Below, in pieces: positions 23,615-35,800 of a stretch of 64,000 nucleotides of DNA. How positions within the stretch are numbered: the first letter of the stretch is position 1; each line of letters starts with the position of its first letter. A program made the position numbers and the translations under genes. The notes under the pieces were generated by a model. That model was not told the origin of the DNA and did not search any database. It saw only the letters and a program-made list of their open reading frames with translations. Source of the DNA: Arthrinium phaeospermum (taxonomy: Eukaryota; Ascomycota; Sordariomycetes; Amphisphaeriales; Apiosporaceae); contig QYRS01000009.1 of assembly GCA_006503535.1 (NCBI GenBank), positions 2,542,001 through 2,606,000 on the forward strand. The letters are read 5' to 3'.

Positions 23615-26600
23615 ATCTGGGCCTCTCACCGCGGGCATTCGGCTACATTTCATGATTAATTGGGCAATGGGTTGTTAATCCACGATAGACCTACTACATA
23701 GACTGGCGCATGGTGTCAAAAAGCGTTTTTATTTGATGACGAATGCGTTGCTTAACAGATTATGCTGTACTCGCCGGTGATTGCTTGGAGCTATTGAATA
23801 ATGTCTATACCGTTACTGTAGGATGAACTGGGCTGGTAATTATTCACGGGAAGTATTGTACTAGGCAGGGGCCGCGCTATCGCCATCAAGGGGATAGATA
23901 CTGCCATTTCAGAGATTATGCATTATCCCACCGCTATTATTCCACTGCCATTATTCCACTGCCATTATTCCACTGCCATTATTCCACTGCCATTATTCCA
24001 CTGCCATTATTCCACTGCGAACATTCCATTGCTATTCCTCCTGAATTTCATTCAAGTTCATCGCCCTCTGGTGCTTTCACTCCATTTGGTATCCCGGGAA
24101 ATTTGTCAGACGTGTACACGATAACGAACGCGCCTAACCAGAACAGGATGCCTCGACCGGCTATGCGGCTCCCATCGTATCACATCAGGACACCGAGGAC
24201 ACGGCGTCGAATGAAATGTGCGTAAGCTGACCGCAGCGAGCGAGCAAGCAGGCATGATGGGCAGAATTACCTACGCCAATCCACCAGCTTATCTGCCTGC
24301 CCCTGGCAGGCAGGGGTGGGTACGACAGCTCAGCCCTATCGCGTGGCCTCCCTGTCACCTCTGGCTAGCTGCTCACTCGCATCCTTTGGGTTAGGATGAA
24401 ACACAGCCTCTTTCCCCTTCAAGGGCGGGGTCCGGAGGATAAGGATGGAAGGGGATGGGGGCCGGGTCGGTGTGTATTACTTCAGCTGACGCCGTCGCAA
24501 GGGAAACGTAGGCTGTTGCTGTTGGCTTGCTGGTAGATAGAGAGGTACTTACGTATCGTATGTACTGTCAGCCTGCCTGCTTACATATCTAGTCTCGCAA
24601 TGCGCCCTTGACAAATACATATGCACTGCTTTCCCCCCTCCCTTCCCTTCCCTTCGTACACAATCTGTCAATGTGGAGACGGGCCCTTGAGGGTTTTCTA
24701 TTCCCGCATGAACTGTCATCATTCTCCCTCCCCTGCCCGTCGGTCGGTGAGTGAAGTTACGAACCAAAATCCCGGGGTGGGAAAGAGATTGCGCGGGAGT
24801 GCATCGATCTGTGCAGTTCCAGATATGGCATTCTTACTATCACTACTTTACATACATATCTTCGTGTATACATGCAGACATGCCTAGAGTATGTACACTG
24901 AAGTATCGGAAGCGGGTTTCGGGCTCGGCGCCGTTACAAGTCCCGGTAACACGCTCAGGGGTGGTGTCATCCTTCGGACTCGTCATACGCCGACGCGCGC
25001 TCACGTCACTTACCCAGCCACATACATATATGCAAGTAGATAGGTGGTCCCGGTGCCTGCCCGGCCGGGTCTGCCTAGCCCGCGACGGGACGCAATATCA
25101 AATACTTATTTCCTGACCGAGCAGCAAGCGCATCCCATGTGCGGTTCGTGGATCCCCGGCACGGAGATCCCGAGTCCGTATTAAACGGTAATGAACTGTG
25201 CAAGCCTGCTCGCTGCATGTGAGAGTTATCTTCCTAACAAAAACCACCCCATGGCGCGCCTCCATACAACTGCAGTGCATTGGCAAAAGTTTGAAACATA
25301 TATCGAGGAATAGTGAAATTGTAAAAGAAGCTCAAGGACCCTTACGCAAGAAGAGGGGTCAGTTAGATCCTAAGGGACGAGATCCAGGAACACGTAAGCA
25401 CAGGCATGCTCTGGCTGCGAGATGAACGACCGCCAAGCCCGATGAAGGATCCCCAGGGTCAAGGCATATCAGGAGCGCGATCAGCAGAGGGCCCTGCCAA
25501 GAGGACGAAGACCCCTCCCCCAGAAGGATCCTCGGTGTAGCAAACTCACTGTGTCCCTATGTCCTGTGCCCGATTCGTCTCAATCTCCTGGAAGACTGGA
25601 CGGCGGGTAGGCAAGCCAAGGGCCTCCTTGGCAAACAACACCCCTCACCGGCCCCGGCAATCAGACCGGCACGATCAAAAACCACTAACAAGCAGCTTCG
25701 GACCATCGAGAATGGCGAAACAAGGAGGAATGGAGGCCTTGGCCAAGATCACCAAGAAAGGGGGAGATCGGGAATCAAATATACTCAACCCATCCACTGC
25801 GCAATGCGGCGTGCGCGGCATCTGCCCAAGCGGGCGCCAAGGCGCGGGTCCCGCACATCATCGACGAGGCACGGTTGGCTTGCGCCCCCGGGGCGGCCGT
25901 GCCAAACGTGAATGTAGTGACGTCGTCAACGGACAAGCCTGCCGGTCTGGCTTGGCTGCAGCGCCGGTAGCCGGGAACAACCACTGAAGGCCCCTTTCCC
26001 GTCCCTCGGGGGCGCTGCGCATGATTCAAGGCGGTTGCGTGTTTTTCGCTGCCGATGCCTACCTGGGTTCTAGAAGGGGACTTGCAACTTGGATGGGATG
26101 AGTTTTGAGGCAGGGCTTGGGCTGCCCGAGCCCATCAACTCGTCTGATATGCTCAGCGCAAATAAGAACGACATCCGACTTTAGACTTCCCATCCCCCAT
26201 CCTAAAGATGGGATAAGGTATTCGAAGAAGGGGTCCATTTTCGAAAAGCCTCATTGAAACGGATCGTCACCTACTGGGCCGCATAAGTAAGCTATATCGC
26301 TAGCATCTTCTGTAGCTTTTGGGTTGCGGGAAGCAGCCGCATCAATCGAGAGGCATCGATCGCCGATCTGGGGTCAAAAGGGGGGATTGTTCAAAAGGTA
26401 CTTACATGGTTTCCGTTCGCAGAAACGGATTGATTCCACATCAAGTCATCCATTATCGGAAAACCTTGATTTTAGAGTTGACGTGCCTGACATCCGTTCC
26501 GCCCAGCTTTTTCAAGACGCGATGACGGCATTCTGAACGGGTTTGAGGCTTGGCTTTGATTCAAGCGGGAAAGGGGGGGAGGGGAGGAGAAGAAAAGAAA

Positions 26601-29600
26601 CACGCCGTCCCCGAGCCGAGACAAGGTCACTCGGGAACAACCAAACAAAACTCTTGGGGGCTTAGAGCAGGAAACTTGGATTCTCCCGAATTGACAGCAC
26701 AGCAAGCAACACAAAGACGTGTCAAGGTGTGCGTACAAGATTGTAGGTGGACAAATCAAATGACCTCCTCGGGACCGTCCAGCGGACTTTGAGGAGCACC
26801 CAACAACCCGAGCCGGAGGACGGGCTCAGGCTGATTCGTGTCAGGAGGGGTGGATGTTAGGTCTTCCAGCTGATGAGGGGGACATTTCGTAATTGGATTG
26901 ACAAGCAAGTGGCATATGTATTGGATTGTAGAGTTCAGCCGGTCGTAAGAACCGTCGGCGCTTGTCTTGGCGTTCGGATTTACCAGACATGCCATATCCC
27001 CGATTGAGTTGTGTTGTACTTGTCGCTCGCTTCTGCTCCACATTATCAGGGCAGACTTTTTGCGTGCCTCCTGCACCACACGGCTCATATGCGAGTGCGT
27101 ACGTGCGCGCATGCGTTTGCGGGCGTGCACGAGGCAGAGGATGGAAAGAGCGGCCAAGCGGCTGCACCAGGTGGTCGGATTGGAACTAAGGAAAGAGAAC
27201 TAGCGGAGCAGCCATTTTTTGCTCCATCGGCTGTCACCTGTCTTCTTGGATAGCGCCCAGCGCCAGCGCCAGGCAGGGGAGGGGGTTACGATAGGAAATT
27301 GACGGCGGCAATAGGTAATACTCCAATCTCTTTTCCAACCCCTCAGTCGGGCCACCTTGGGATGTCAAATCAGGCTTGGGTAGCGAAGGATTTGCAAAGC
27401 CGTTGCAGGGGCCCTGCTGCTTTTTTGCAGAATTTTGCTTTTGGTTGCAAAGATTTTGTGACATACCTGGCAATCTGTGCCTCTCGCGGTGGATAGTGGT
27501 AGGGGTGTAAGTGGTGACTGTGATAGAAATTATGGTACGGTGCAGGGAGCGTGGCTAGCGGAGTGCGCGCATCAGCCAGCGGTGCCCGAATATCGCGGTT
27601 ACCTGGAATAAAAGAGCCCATCTGATAAACAATGTCGCATTGTCATGTTCAATATCGAAGAAGACAGCTTGGCGCACACTTGGCTCTCCATTCTTGATTG
27701 ATGTCATGGACCAGGGCCGTCACTCATCGCAGCAGTGTCCTGTTCCGTGATAGCCGTAGCATATCAACATAGGTTTGATAAGGAGGCTGTCTTCGCGACA
27801 TCCGCGATAGCGAGACTGCGAAACGGCGTGGTCGCTAGCGTTGCATTTTAGATCCTCGAGTTCCGAAATCTTATCAGTAGCAGCCAACCCCAGGCTTACT
27901 CACAAGTGTGTGAGTACATACCAAGTAATCTGCATGATCTGCATCCAATGGCTGGGCTGATCTCTGCTGGAATTCCTCGAAATGGAGAACCCGGGAGCCC
28001 GAGTTGCGCGGGCACGTGCCGGCAACTCGGAGGTTATCAGTCACTTTGGACGCCGAGAAGGGGCAGATCTGTCGGAAACTGGAGGACAGCAGATCACCCA
28101 ATGCCGGCATCTGGGCGACGTTTCGTTTCCATCACCTTCGCTTCCAGCTTCCGTGAGAGACACACATAGGATGCTCATCAAAACGAAACCGAACTGGGCC
28201 ACGCGGCGGCATGCTCGTTGCCCCGGTGAACCGTTGGGCGTGTCGCAAGTGATCAGAAGGTATCCTCCAATCTGGCTGCCTGATCAGGCCCTACTGCTTG
28301 GCGGGACTGGGCTGGGTGAGGGGGGTGTGTGTGTGTGTGTCGTTTTCTTCCTGTCGAACAATTGTAGGTAAATTGGATGTATGACTCCGCTTCCAATTTC
28401 CAGTTCCAGCAAACTATCAGGTAAGCAGGCAGCCATTATCGAAACCTCGACCGAACCCAATGGTACCTGATGGTGGCTGGGTAACAGAAAGCTGACATGC
28501 AGTGTCCGTAACCTAATCGCAAAGGCGGTAATGAGATTGGGAATACCATTGCTGTCTCTAGTATTCCGACCAACCAGAAGAAACCGACGGCGCTGCTACG
28601 TTACGCTCCTGTCGTGTCTCAAAGGAGATGACCGAAGCGAGTGGCAGACGAGAGGCGCTCGAGTGTGGCTTGGCCCGACCAGTTTCCGTGTTGGGCTGGC
28701 TGGCTAAAGTACTGACTTGCGGCAGTAGCCAAATTGATGATCTCCTCAGCCCTACAGGCGGTATGCAGTTTATACAATGGGCGCTCCACCGCCGTACTTT
28801 TGCATGCGCAAATCATCCCAAGCTTCACCAGCTCAGCAAATACGAGACAAGGGCCTAGAAGGTCAAGTGACCCAGCTTTTTACCTTATTTTTTTCTATTT
28901 GTCTCCTGGGCCATCGTGAAAACATTAGCGGGAGGACCCCTGGTGAGAGCAGCCAATAATTGCCTGCCAAACAGTAGCACGGAAGGGGGAGAAAATTAAG
29001 AAGAAAAAAAGGGGACAAGGTTAGGGCGGTGGCCCTTTGACGATGGCCTCGCCGCAAGCGTCGAATAGCAAGAGCTCAAAGTTTCAGGCCGGATATGCGC
29101 GGGCACCACACTGGCGTGACGTGGCTACCCATGCGCATATCATTGAGTTGAGAAAAGAAGACCCCTGGCTCAACTGCCAGCAGGCACCACCAAAACCACA
29201 GCCCAACAAAAAAAGTAAAAGTAAAAGTAATGAATGAAATGATCAATCCGATCAGCCAATGCCAATACGATACGATGTTGCATAACGACACATTCTCGTT
29301 ATGCGTCGTAACACGACGACGAAACTGAATACGCATGGGGTGTCCGTCATCACTAGCTACCCTAGATAGGTAGGCTTCTGTAGGGCAGGCGAGGCAGGCA
29401 AAGCCACAACGATCTCGGGATCTCGGCCAATGGCGTCTCTGCAGAGGTACGTCGTATAGGCGGCAGGTCGGCCAAGAGAGGCCAAGGGGACAGATTGAAC
29501 TTCATGATGTTCAAACGAGATGACATGTTTTAGTCGTATCGAGTCATCCCCGAAAAGGCGGACGACTGACACGGGCTGCGACCTGCAACCTGCGACATTG

Positions 29601-32052
29601 CGACACTGCGACCGTTCCGGTAGCTCGGTTGGGCCATGATGCTCGATGATTCATCCCATGTCAGAGTGAAAATAGCTGCAGGCGAGACAGCCACACGTCG
29701 AATCAACGGTGAGCCCATTATGCACCGCAACTTGATTTCCCACACACACAGCTGTACACGGCCTGCAGCCAGCAGCAGAGCAAAAACGAAGGAGGAGATG
29801 GCGAGAGCGCACGCATGCAATTGGGTATACCGCCAGAATAGTCATACACGATTGCACGTTACATGCAGCAGTACACATAGCAACAAAAAACCAAGGTACT
29901 GCACGTATGTTGATGCGGCACGGCACACAAAGCCCTGGTGCTGGACGGGGACCTACAGAATAAGGTACACGCCGAACTGGCCCGGCATCATGTGGCTTAT
30001 CTAATGTGAAACTGGATACCTCGATACACGTTTGATGCGTGTCATCGCGAAAGCGTCATGGATAATGCTGTTACTGGCCAGGGCGCAATGGATTATGGAT
30101 TATTATGGTGCAATCGCATACCTGTCGATCATCTCATCTGGATGCTCGGTCCAGAAGTCAATCCAGGCCCTTCTCAACGGCGATTCGATCCCATTCTTTT
30201 CGTTTCAGACCTCAAATGAGAGGGAAGCGAACAGAAGCGCAAGTCAATGGACGACTATAGCCTTGGAGGGGTGTGCGTGTGTGCAGGCCTTGCAGGCATC
30301 CACAGTTGGGTAGGAATTATTAATCGGACGTTGGCTGCGATGCTGAGCAATCCAGTCCGATTCTCATAGCGACCCGTTTGAGTGGGGGGCCTGTTTTATT
30401 CTTTTCGGCGCTCTGGAAAGAGCGGAGCTCTGGGCGCAGGTTTTATGACAGGTACATCGCTGACAGGAACGAACGAGGAACGGGCTCGGAGGGATTCATC
30501 AGCAACCGAGCCAAAGCCGAGGCCGATACTGATCCCAGGGGAACGAGATCGAGTCACAGCGGGAGGGAATATGCACGCACTAGGAGCCAACTAACGGAGC
30601 GACGGTGACTCTTACAAATGTCACTGGCTGGGAGACTTGACCTCAATTCCCGGGCTGGGGTTAAGCCATGGACTTTACGTGGTATTAATGTACCTGGAAC
30701 GATTACAATGGGCTGGCTGGCCAGAACGGCTGGCCTGGCTGGGCTGGACGTTGTTACCAATGCCCACCCGGAGAGTTTTTATGTGCGGTGGGTAATGGTG
30801 ATGAATTGAAGGTACGTGTATTGTGGCTTACAGAATGCGCAAGAAATTATGAAAGCAACTGGAGCGCTTGATCCATGGATTGCTGGAGCCGCCAAACCGC
30901 CATTGCTGGCAGGGCCAAGATCCAGCATGGAGATGCTGCTGGGCCCCCCTGCTCCGCCCATAGCCACGAGACAGGCACCGGATCAAGGTAAAAGTAGGTA
31001 CGACGGCTACTACTATTATGCGAGAACGAGACGATGCGATCAATGGAAAAAGGAGGTAACGGGCGGCTTGGGACTGGAAAACCCGAAATCCGTCTGGGGT
31101 TAGGCGACAAGCTTCCAGTAGCTGGGCATAATTCGTAATACGCACTTTTATTACTTCCCTACCTTGCGAAGCGGCGGATTACATGTACACCGCCCATATA
31201 CGTGGATTACACAAGCAGCTGCATACCAGGCTAGCAGTACCTAGCAAAGGCCTAGCACCAAGCCTGTGGGTGGCCCTGCGGTTTCTGTGGAGCGCGCGGG
31301 CGGGCAGCCAGGAAGCAGGCAAAGCAAAGCAAAAGCCAAAAAGAAGCACAAAGTAAGTACTCCGTACCTGGCGACCTGCTTATGTAGCCAGCATGGAGCA
31401 CAGAATTCGTCCGGCCGCTCCCTCCGGCGTCTGTCTTCTGATCCGTTTAAGACCGAGACGTCGGTGTGTGGACACATGAGAACAGCGACTTTACTCCCTG
31501 CACACCCCCCTCTCGATTCCCTCCATCAGGCGGGTCTTTTTGGTTTTCTTCGCCAGCATTACAAAAGAATCCATCGCCCTCCGCCCGGCCAGGCATTCCC
31601 TTTCTCCTTTCGAGGTTCCTCAACACATACGATATTCTACAATAATAGATATAACTTGACCATCTTCAAACAAAGCAAAGCTTACCTGCCCCGGCATCAA
31701 CATACCAACAACAACCACTGGCAGCGCTACCCAATATATTAACCTCTCTTGGGACTTGCTCACGAGCCTCGTTTCATCCGACTCGACCGTACCAGGTACC
31801 GAAAACGGCGCCTATCCCTGTCTCATCTCGCGAAGTACCAAGGTACTCCGGCACCCTGGCAGGCCCCCCACCGAATCCAGCTTCTGGGACCGCTGAACCC
31901 TGCCTTACATCAATTATACAAAAAGGCACGCCTTAGTCGCTTCCGCTGCCTGACTCACAGGTCGACAAGAAAAATTGCCTGCCTGCTACTCATTGCATTG
32001 CACCATAATAGACACAGACCACACAATCGTGTTGTTCTTCTCATCCGTCAAA
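23615..32052. other. 8.4 kb gene-poor region
   Basis: Apart from the 14-bp array at 23921-24032, I found no supported gene. Open frames are short, overlapping on all strands and of low complexity. The stretch holds a purine-rich tract (about 26560-26600), a GT microsatellite (28326-28340) and scattered GGCTGGCTGG/CAGGCAGG runs (for example 30710-30745). The last kilobase (31480-32050) is C/T-rich, as in a strong fungal promoter or a long 5' UTR of the gene starting at 32053. A long non-coding RNA cannot be excluded from sequence. Confidence 0.5.
23921..24032 (+). repeat. 14-bp tandem array downstream of DBP8
   Basis: Eight head-to-tail units of CATTATTCCACTGC run from 23921 to 24032. The five units from 23949 to 24018 are identical; the two before and the one after are degenerate. 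A 14-bp period is not a multiple of three, so a coding origin is unlikely. Each unit contains ATTATTCC, related to the TTTATTCC core of the intron array 0.7 kb upstream. Confidence 0.9.
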
Positions 32053-32877
32053 ATGGTGACTTCAACCTCTTTCTCGTCTCCCTTACACACTACTTCCTCC
32101 AACACACAACAACAAACATCCACAATACCCTCCAAGAAGATGTCCATCACACAAACATACTTCCTGGCCCACAAGGCCCGGGCCAAGCTCTCTCGCGAGG
32201 CCGCCCAACCTGATCACAACCTCCGCCTCCTCGTCGGCCACGCCAACCTGCTCGACTCCCTGATGGTCGACCTTGCCGAAGCTGAGCGGGAACAGGAGAG
32301 CTGGTTCAACCAATCCGTCCGCGGCGCCAGCTCCAAGAACAGCAACGAGGAGAGGCACATCCAATGGGCCGACTCTGTACCAAACCGGGCAGAGGAGGAC
32401 TGGGAGGCCGACTCTTCCGACTCCGAGTCCGACTCGGACGACAGCGACTTCGATGACGAGGAGGACGAGGACATTGAGATGGCCGATGTCGTCTCCCTGA
32501 AGCGCATGCCCTCCACGCCCGCCACACCCCAACTACCATCGATACAAGTGGACGAAGTCTTGGATGACGAGGACGACGCCGAGGAGGATGATGAGGAGGA
32601 CTACGCCGCGCTCACACTCACACGATCGCCCTCGCACTCCGCATCACCGCCCGAGCTCGACCTGGACTCCGAATCATCAGAGGACGAATCCATGCCGCCC
32701 TCGCCCCCGTTCGCATCCATACCCACATTCACCCAGAAGCGGAGGGAAAGCACAGCTACCGAGACCTACGACTCCAAAGCATCCGAGGATGATGACAAGT
32801 CCGATTTCTACAACGATGGATACTATCTGCCGCCGCGGAACCCAAACCGCTTAGTATCTGCTATATCGGTCTACTAA
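32053..32877 (+). CDS. Conserved acidic fungal protein of unknown function
   Basis: A single exon gives 274 aa from the ATG at 32053, which has a strong context (TCAAAATGG). A second in-frame ATG at 32140 begins MSITQTYFLAHKARAKLSRE and may be the true start. The conserved N-terminal part (TYFLAHKARAKLSREA...LRLLVGHANLLDSLM) is likely helical. The centre and tail are very acidic (SDSESDSDDSDFDDEEDEDIE, then DEDDAEEDDEEDY), and the end is basic-aromatic (DGYYLPPRNPNRLVSAISVY). I recall similar sequences in other filamentous ascomycetes but no function. The gene is isolated between two long gene-poor stretches and preceded by a C/T-rich leader, which suggests a long regulated promoter or 5' UTR. 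Confidence 0.85.
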   Translation: MVTSTSFSSPLHTTSSNTQQQTSTIPSKKMSITQTYFLAHKARAKLSREAAQPDHNLRLLVGHANLLDSLMVDLAEAEREQESWFNQSVRGASSKNSNEERHIQWADSVPNRAEEDWEADSSDSESDSDDSDFDDEEDEDIEMADVVSLKRMPSTPATPQLPSIQVDEVLDDEDDAEEDDEEDYAALTLTRSPSHSASPPELDLDSESSEDESMPPSPPFASIPTFTQKRRESTATETYDSKASEDDDKSDFYNDGYYLPPRNPNRLVSAISVY

Positions 32878-35800
32878 GTGACAACCCACCACCAACCAGT
32901 CACTTTTACTATCATCTCCTCTCGTGTTTTTTCACCTTTGCATCTTGGGCGGCGTTTCAAAACGAATATACCACGACGGCATGGCATGTTTTCCAAGCGC
33001 AGCGAACTTTTGCATTTCCTTGTTTTTTACTATCATCATCACTACGGACTGGGGCTATGGCTATAGCAGCAGAGCTCTATGACAGCAGCTCACAGTTCAA
33101 GGAGCTTTGGTACTCTGGATTGAACAGAACGGGGATTTCACCACTCACAGAACGGGATTTTATCAAGTTGGGGAAGGCGGGGGAGCTTTCGGAAGATTGC
33201 ATTGGCACATCACGGGGAGGTTGCTTCAGAACACAGATGGCGGGGCGCTGATCGCTCCCATGGCTCTTACAATTGAGCTGAATGGTCGAGTGGTCTTGGA
33301 ACTTCATCACAGTCACAAATTACTACTGAATACCTACTTAACCAGCGCGTGGAAGAATACAATACAAATTCAAATCCAAAAATACCAAACTTGTCCAAAC
33401 ATGATTACTGCAACTCGTGAACTGCCTTGCCTGCCCGCAATCCTTGTGACTCTAAGAATCTAGATCAACCCAATCGACATCATAACACCGCCTATCATCC
33501 CCAACCCGGTAACTCTATCGAGTCATTTGGACCCAAGCCCAGTTCGGCCGATGATGCTTGATTGATTCGCAGATGGCGTCAATGCGACATCGGACTTTGG
33601 GGCCTCCCAGGCAAGCTTCTCTCGCCCTTTTGTGCGTCAAACCGCGTGTATTGTGCTAGCTAATGCAACGAACGAAACGAACGAAACGCCCTCTGGGTCC
33701 TCTTTCTTTTGACTTTGGTGCTATGTAATCCATCCCCCATCGGAGACGATCCGACAAATGGCTCCCGCCTGAATCATCGTCGGAAGGACTAGCTGAGGAA
33801 TCGAATCATCGTTCGCGGCTTCGCCCTGCGCTGCTCGGTAAGCGAGTCCGGCTCGCGAATTGCGTTCAGGATCGACGTTGGGTGCGTAGTGATGTACCTA
33901 CCGTTCCAAGCTATCAAATAACCTTTTCCTCCGTTTTGGAGTCTACGACGGCTACTGAGGTCACCACTACTTCCTGGAGATTCCGTATTGCCGAATCGCA
34001 TCATTCCCTCTCTCGGGTTTTGGTATGTGGGAGCTTATCCGAGCGAAGGTACTGTAGCTTTTTTGGTGATGTTCATTCCCGCAGCCGGTCAAAGGATGAT
34101 GGATGATGGAATTGCTTTGGTAATCCCGCCATCCATTCATTCCACCCAACCAACCCTGTTATGTCATACCAACACTGATGAATGAATTCGCGTTTCGCCA
34201 GGGCGGGCCTAGAATTCGCTGGTCGCTTGCTCATCCGTCCATAGTTCCCACCGAGGCTCACTCATTGATCAATTGATTGATTGACGGTTAACCGTTTTGC
34301 CTACTTACTGCCCCTCAAGGTTTCGACGAATTCGTCTCTTCTCGCGAGAACAGAGAACGGGAGACGGGGCTGGATTGCCCCAGGTTACTCATGCCGTTCG
34401 TCATCACTCAAACCAAACCCCCTCCCCCTATCTATCGATCTAGTTTCTCTCTTTCGTGTCCTCGACTTACCGTTTTCTCGTCGTCAGCTGATGACTTGGT
34501 TTCGTTCCGTCGCCATTTGGACGCTAGTTTTGTTCGTTGCCCATAGCGAGCAAAGGTACCATCTTGGCGCCCTCGTATGGCCCATGGCTGCTCGCTAGCT
34601 CCTTGGGAAACGGAACGCCGTTTCGCTTGGTACGGGTACGCGGGTTGGGAAACGATACCAGTTGACTTTTTAGTTTGTCAGCTAGCTTGGTCCCGTCGGT
34701 TGCTGCGTTTTGGGCTTGGCCTACCCGCAACCAACCATTCGCATTGCGTGCACACTCAATTCACCCGTAACTCCGTGTGCGCGCTTCGGAACGGAATGCA
34801 CACTAAGCTGTTGCGAGGTAGTGGTGGTGGTGGACGTCGTCGGATGCGCGTCCCCCCGTGCTGACTGGTTGTGGACTATCACTTCCCTATCACCGTTTAC
34901 AGTAGACGTTGTGATGGCAGCCCAGCCAATCGGCGGCCGCCGTTCGTGCAGCATGGCATCTAGTTATTGGCTGATCCCTTCCAGATCCGCAGGGTCCTTG
35001 GGCTGGTGCCTGTGTCAAGTGCGCCGAGATCCATGCCCGCAATTCTTACTTGTGTAAGCCATGTGCCCGCGCGCGCCCTCTGACGATGCCCGCTTGTCTA
35101 CTACTACTTAGGTATGTGTAATAAGACCCTCCTTTCTAGCTTGATTGCCGACGTGGTCAGATGAGGGGGAAAGTCTTATTACTTCATGGTGCCTGGATGA
35201 TTGATCGCTGTACGATGCATACCTCGTAGTAGGCTAATACCTCGGTAGTCTTGCTCCCAAGTGACGATAAGCCAAGTCGGGGTCAAGGTCAGCCAGCCAG
35301 CCTCTATCTCTCGGTTCCTCGCTTGGCTGGCTGGCTTGGCCTTGGGTCTTGGCATTGATTATCGGTGGTTTGTGGGGTATCGATACGACAAGGCATTGAT
35401 CAAGGAACTCACTCGTCTCCCCCTTTGATCCGCCTGGCTACTGGGCCCCGCGGGTAGCTCGCTCAGGTCAAGCAAGGTCAAGCTGCGTGCTAAGCTGTCA
35501 GGGCAGTGGGTTGGCTCGCTGGGCAGGCCAAACGATTCCCCTGGCCGTGGTGTGCCGGGGCGGGGGGCAGGCAGGCGCGGCGGGGGCCTCGAGCGAGCGA
35601 AACGTCGAACGGTCAATCCCGTGAGCCGTGCCTCAATGCAACAACCCCCTCTGACCCCTTGGGAATATCATTCCGTAACCAGGTCTGCGTTACCAGAGTT
35701 ATTCATAGAGAAAGAGAGGGGGTCTTGGTCTATGCAACACACGAACCGTTCTCATACGATGCCATGAATACTGTCGTCCGTTTTCAACCGCTTATGCATT

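Noticed and set aside
23918..24124. Short frame with repeated HCHYSTAIIPLPLF peptide
   Set aside because: It is produced by the 14-bp array, whose period is not a multiple of three, so it is not a protein repeat.
24425..24470. G-rich stretch as a G-quadruplex
   Set aside because: G runs are unevenly spaced with a 20-nt loop; no convincing four-run motif.
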